In this document: positions 62,246-64,000 of the stretch, one piece after another
How positions within the stretch are numbered: the first letter of the stretch is position 1
Layout of the letters: each line of letters begins with the position of its first letter
Notes under the pieces: generated by a model
Seen by the model: only the letters and a program-made list of their open reading frames with translations
What the model was told of the DNA's origin: nothing
The model's database searches: none
Assembly (NCBI RefSeq): GCF_036038375.1
Contig: NZ_CP107935.1
Span: forward strand, 7,502,001 to 7,566,000
Length of the DNA: 64,000 nt
Source: Streptomyces sp. NBC_00414
GTDB taxonomy: Bacteria; Actinomycetota; Actinomycetes; Streptomycetales; Streptomycetaceae
Direction: 5' to 3'
Position numbers and translations under genes: made by a program

Positions 62246-62669
62246 GATCGGCTCCCTCGTATTAACCTGCGGTCACTTCCGTGCGATCCGTCGCGGCGGC
62301 GGTCACGAAAGTGGCACCACAGAATCCACGTGAACTCGTGGCGTTGCCGGATGTACGGCTGCCGCCACGTGGGTCTTGTGCCGGGTATGCGGCGATCCGC
62401 CCCGGGTGTGCGCCTTCGCGCATTGACCCTGTCCGGCTGCCCCCGTATGCTACAAGTTGCGCTGCGGGCCTGCGCTCCTCAGACGTAGCAGGCTGCGCTC
62501 GCATCTGTCGTATGTCCCCTCGGTTTTCGAGGCGCCACCGGCGAGTGTTCTCATCGAACACGGCCCGGATTCGGCGCTTCCTTGGCTGTCCGGCCTTCTT
62601 CAGAGCGAAACGGGCTCCCGGCGTAAGCAGTACCTACGACTCACTGTCCGTACCGGAGCCCTTTCCCAC
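62246..62669. promoter_or_regulatory. Divergent leader between the methyltransferase gene and rpsA
   Basis: A 424-bp gene-free region. It must hold the rpsA promoter and leader. Base composition is less GC-biased near 62440-62660 than in the flanking genes. I see no riboswitch or clear S1 autoregulatory hairpin. rpsA has only a weak ribosome site (CCGGAGCCC, 9-14 bp before ATG). Confidence 0.5.
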
Positions 62670-64000
62670 ATGACGAGCAGCACCGAGACCACCTCTACCA
62701 CGCCGCAGGTAGCGGTCAACGACATCGGTAACGAGGAAGCCTTCCTCGCCGCGATCGACGAGACGATCAAGTACTTCAACGACGGCGACATCGTCGACGG
62801 CGTTATCGTGAAGGTCGACCGGGACGAGGTCCTGCTCGACATCGGTTACAAGACCGAAGGTGTCATCCCGAGCCGCGAGCTCTCGATCAAGCACGACGTC
62901 GACCCGAACGAGGTCGTCAAGGTCGGCGACGAGATCGAAGCCCTTGTTCTCCAGAAGGAGGACAAGGAAGGCCGCCTGATCCTCTCGAAGAAGCGCGCCC
63001 AGTACGAGCGCGCCTGGGGCACCATCGAGAAGATCAAGGAAGAGGACGGCATCGTCACCGGCACCGTCATCGAGGTCGTCAAGGGTGGACTCATCCTCGA
63101 CATCGGCCTCCGTGGCTTCCTGCCGGCTTCTCTCGTCGAGATGCGCCGTGTCCGCGACCTCCAGCCCTACGTGGGCAAGGAGCTCGAAGCCAAGATCATC
63201 GAGCTGGACAAGAACCGCAACAACGTGGTCCTGTCCCGCCGTGCCTGGCTGGAGCAGACCCAGTCCGAGGTCCGCCAGACGTTCCTCACCACCCTGCAGA
63301 AGGGTCAGGTCCGCTCCGGCGTCGTCTCTTCGATCGTCAACTTCGGTGCGTTCGTGGACCTGGGCGGCGTCGACGGTCTGGTGCACGTCTCGGAGCTTTC
63401 CTGGAAGCACATCGACCACCCCTCCGAGGTTGTCGAGGTCGGCCAGGAAGTCACCGTCGAGGTCCTCGACGTGGACATGGACCGCGAGCGTGTCTCCCTG
63501 TCGCTGAAGGCGACGCAGGAAGACCCGTGGCAGCAGTTCGCCCGCACCCACCAGATCGGCCAGGTCGTGCCCGGAAAGGTCACGAAGCTGGTTCCGTTCG
63601 GTGCGTTCGTCCGCGTGGACGAGGGCATCGAGGGTCTGGTGCACATCTCCGAGCTGGCCGAGCGCCACGTGGAGATCCCGGAGCAGGTCGTCCAGGTCAA
63701 CGACGAGATCTTCGTCAAGGTCATCGACATCGACCTTGAGCGCCGTCGCATCAGCCTCTCGCTGAAGCAGGCCAACGAGGCCTTCGGTGCCGACCCGGCC
63801 ACGGTCGACTTCGACCCGACGCTGTACGGCATGGCCGCGTCGTACGACGACCAGGGCAACTACATCTACCCCGAGGGCTTCGACCCGGAGACCAACGACT
63901 GGCTCGAAGGCTTCGAGTCCCAGCGTGAGGTGTGGGAGACCCAGTACGCCGAGGCGCAGACGCGCTTCGAGCAGCACCAGGCTCAGGTCATCAAGTCCCG
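62670..64000 (+). CDS. rpsA: Ribosomal protein S1 (partial, runs off the window)
   Basis: The first ~443 residues are present. Four S1 RNA-binding domains are visible: GDIVDGVIVKVDRDEVLLDIGYKTEGVIPSREL (~40), DGIVTGTVIEVVKGGLILDIGLRGFLPASLVE (~130), GQVRSGVVSSIVNFGAFVDLGGVDGLVHVSELSW (~215) and GQVVPGKVTKLVPFGAFVRVDEGIEGLVHISELAE (~300). The start of the acidic C-terminal tail follows (FDPETNDWLEGFE). It helps mRNA bind the 30S ribosome. Codon use is more even than in the accessory genes, with some T-ending codons, as expected of a highly expressed gene. Confidence 0.97.
   Translation, partial: MTSSTETTSTTPQVAVNDIGNEEAFLAAIDETIKYFNDGDIVDGVIVKVDRDEVLLDIGYKTEGVIPSRELSIKHDVDPNEVVKVGDEIEALVLQKEDKEGRLILSKKRAQYERAWGTIEKIKEEDGIVTGTVIEVVKGGLILDIGLRGFLPASLVEMRRVRDLQPYVGKELEAKIIELDKNRNNVVLSRRAWLEQTQSEVRQTFLTTLQKGQVRSGVVSSIVNFGAFVDLGGVDGLVHVSELSWKHIDHPSEVVEVGQEVTVEVLDVDMDRERVSLSLKATQEDPWQQFARTHQIGQVVPGKVTKLVPFGAFVRVDEGIEGLVHISELAERHVEIPEQVVQVNDEIFVKVIDIDLERRRISLSLKQANEAFGADPATVDFDPTLYGMAASYDDQGNYIYPEGFDPETNDWLEGFESQREVWETQYAEAQTRFEQHQAQVIKS

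Noticed and set aside
62634..63977. 447-codon minus-strand frame over rpsA
   Set aside because: Asp/Leu/Val-rich shadow; rpsA has four clear S1 domains.

Overview
This window is high-GC actinobacterial DNA and almost certainly part of a Streptomyces chromosome. Nearly all codons end in G or C, start codons are a mix of ATG, GTG and TTG, genes are often coupled by 4-bp overlaps, and the core gene order (gltBD, chorismate mutase, pyruvate kinase, an ANTAR regulator, a liv-type transporter, polA, rpsA) is the one I associate with Streptomyces chromosomes. I cannot name the species.

Layout. 1-6.7 kb: the end of gltB, gltD, a GH46 chitosanase, two genes of unknown function and a stand-alone cytochrome b (qcrB paralogue). 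6.7-17.3 kb: a compact catabolic island resembling the mycobacterial KstR2 regulon for steroid C/D-ring degradation. It holds a paired FadE31/FadE32-like acyl-CoA dehydrogenase, an IpdF-like dehydrogenase, a KstR2-like TetR regulator, FadA6-like thiolase, IpdC, IpdB, IpdA, EchA20 and two further SDRs. Its two divergent promoter regions carry near-identical palindromes that fit the KstR2 box as I recall it. 17.5-23.7 kb: a large LAL/LuxR regulator, a frameshifted gene, a zinc-metallopeptidase-like protein and a secreted trypsin. 23.9-30.4 kb: GH35 beta-galactosidase with a divergent AraC regulator, chorismate mutase, a receiver protein and aminopeptidase N. 31-34 kb: a decarboxylase plus N-hydroxylase pair resembling DesA/DesB of hydroxamate siderophore synthesis, without DesC/DesD. 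34-40 kb: a Tat-exported nucleotidase, a SIMPL protein, pyruvate kinase, a LAGLIDADG homing-endonuclease-like gene beside an atypical tRNA, and a PdtaR-like antiterminator. 40-46 kb: the livJHMGF branched-chain amino-acid ABC operon. 46-50 kb: two envelope proteins, a hotdog thioesterase and a YdeP-like molybdopterin oxidoreductase. 50-64 kb: polA, a beta-lactamase-fold protein, a DUF4184 membrane protein, a lytic transglycosylase, a DUF3068 protein, the helicase hrpB, a methyltransferase with no canonical start codon, and the first three quarters of rpsA.

A short GC-rich element (core GTTCCCCGCGCCCCT) recurs about two dozen times, mostly between genes, singly, as hairpins or in tandem arrays. 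It has also entered reading frames: it lies in frame inside hrpB and appears to encode the C-terminal tail of the IpdC-like protein. Several other short tandem arrays (6-, 9-, 10-, 11-, 15- and 18-bp units) lie in regulatory gaps or in coding sequence.

The items I rank highest are the KstR2-type operators with the steroid-ring cluster, the candidate AUC start codon, the repeat inside hrpB, and the odd tRNA beside a homing-endonuclease-like gene. No CRISPR array, prophage, transposase or rRNA was seen.
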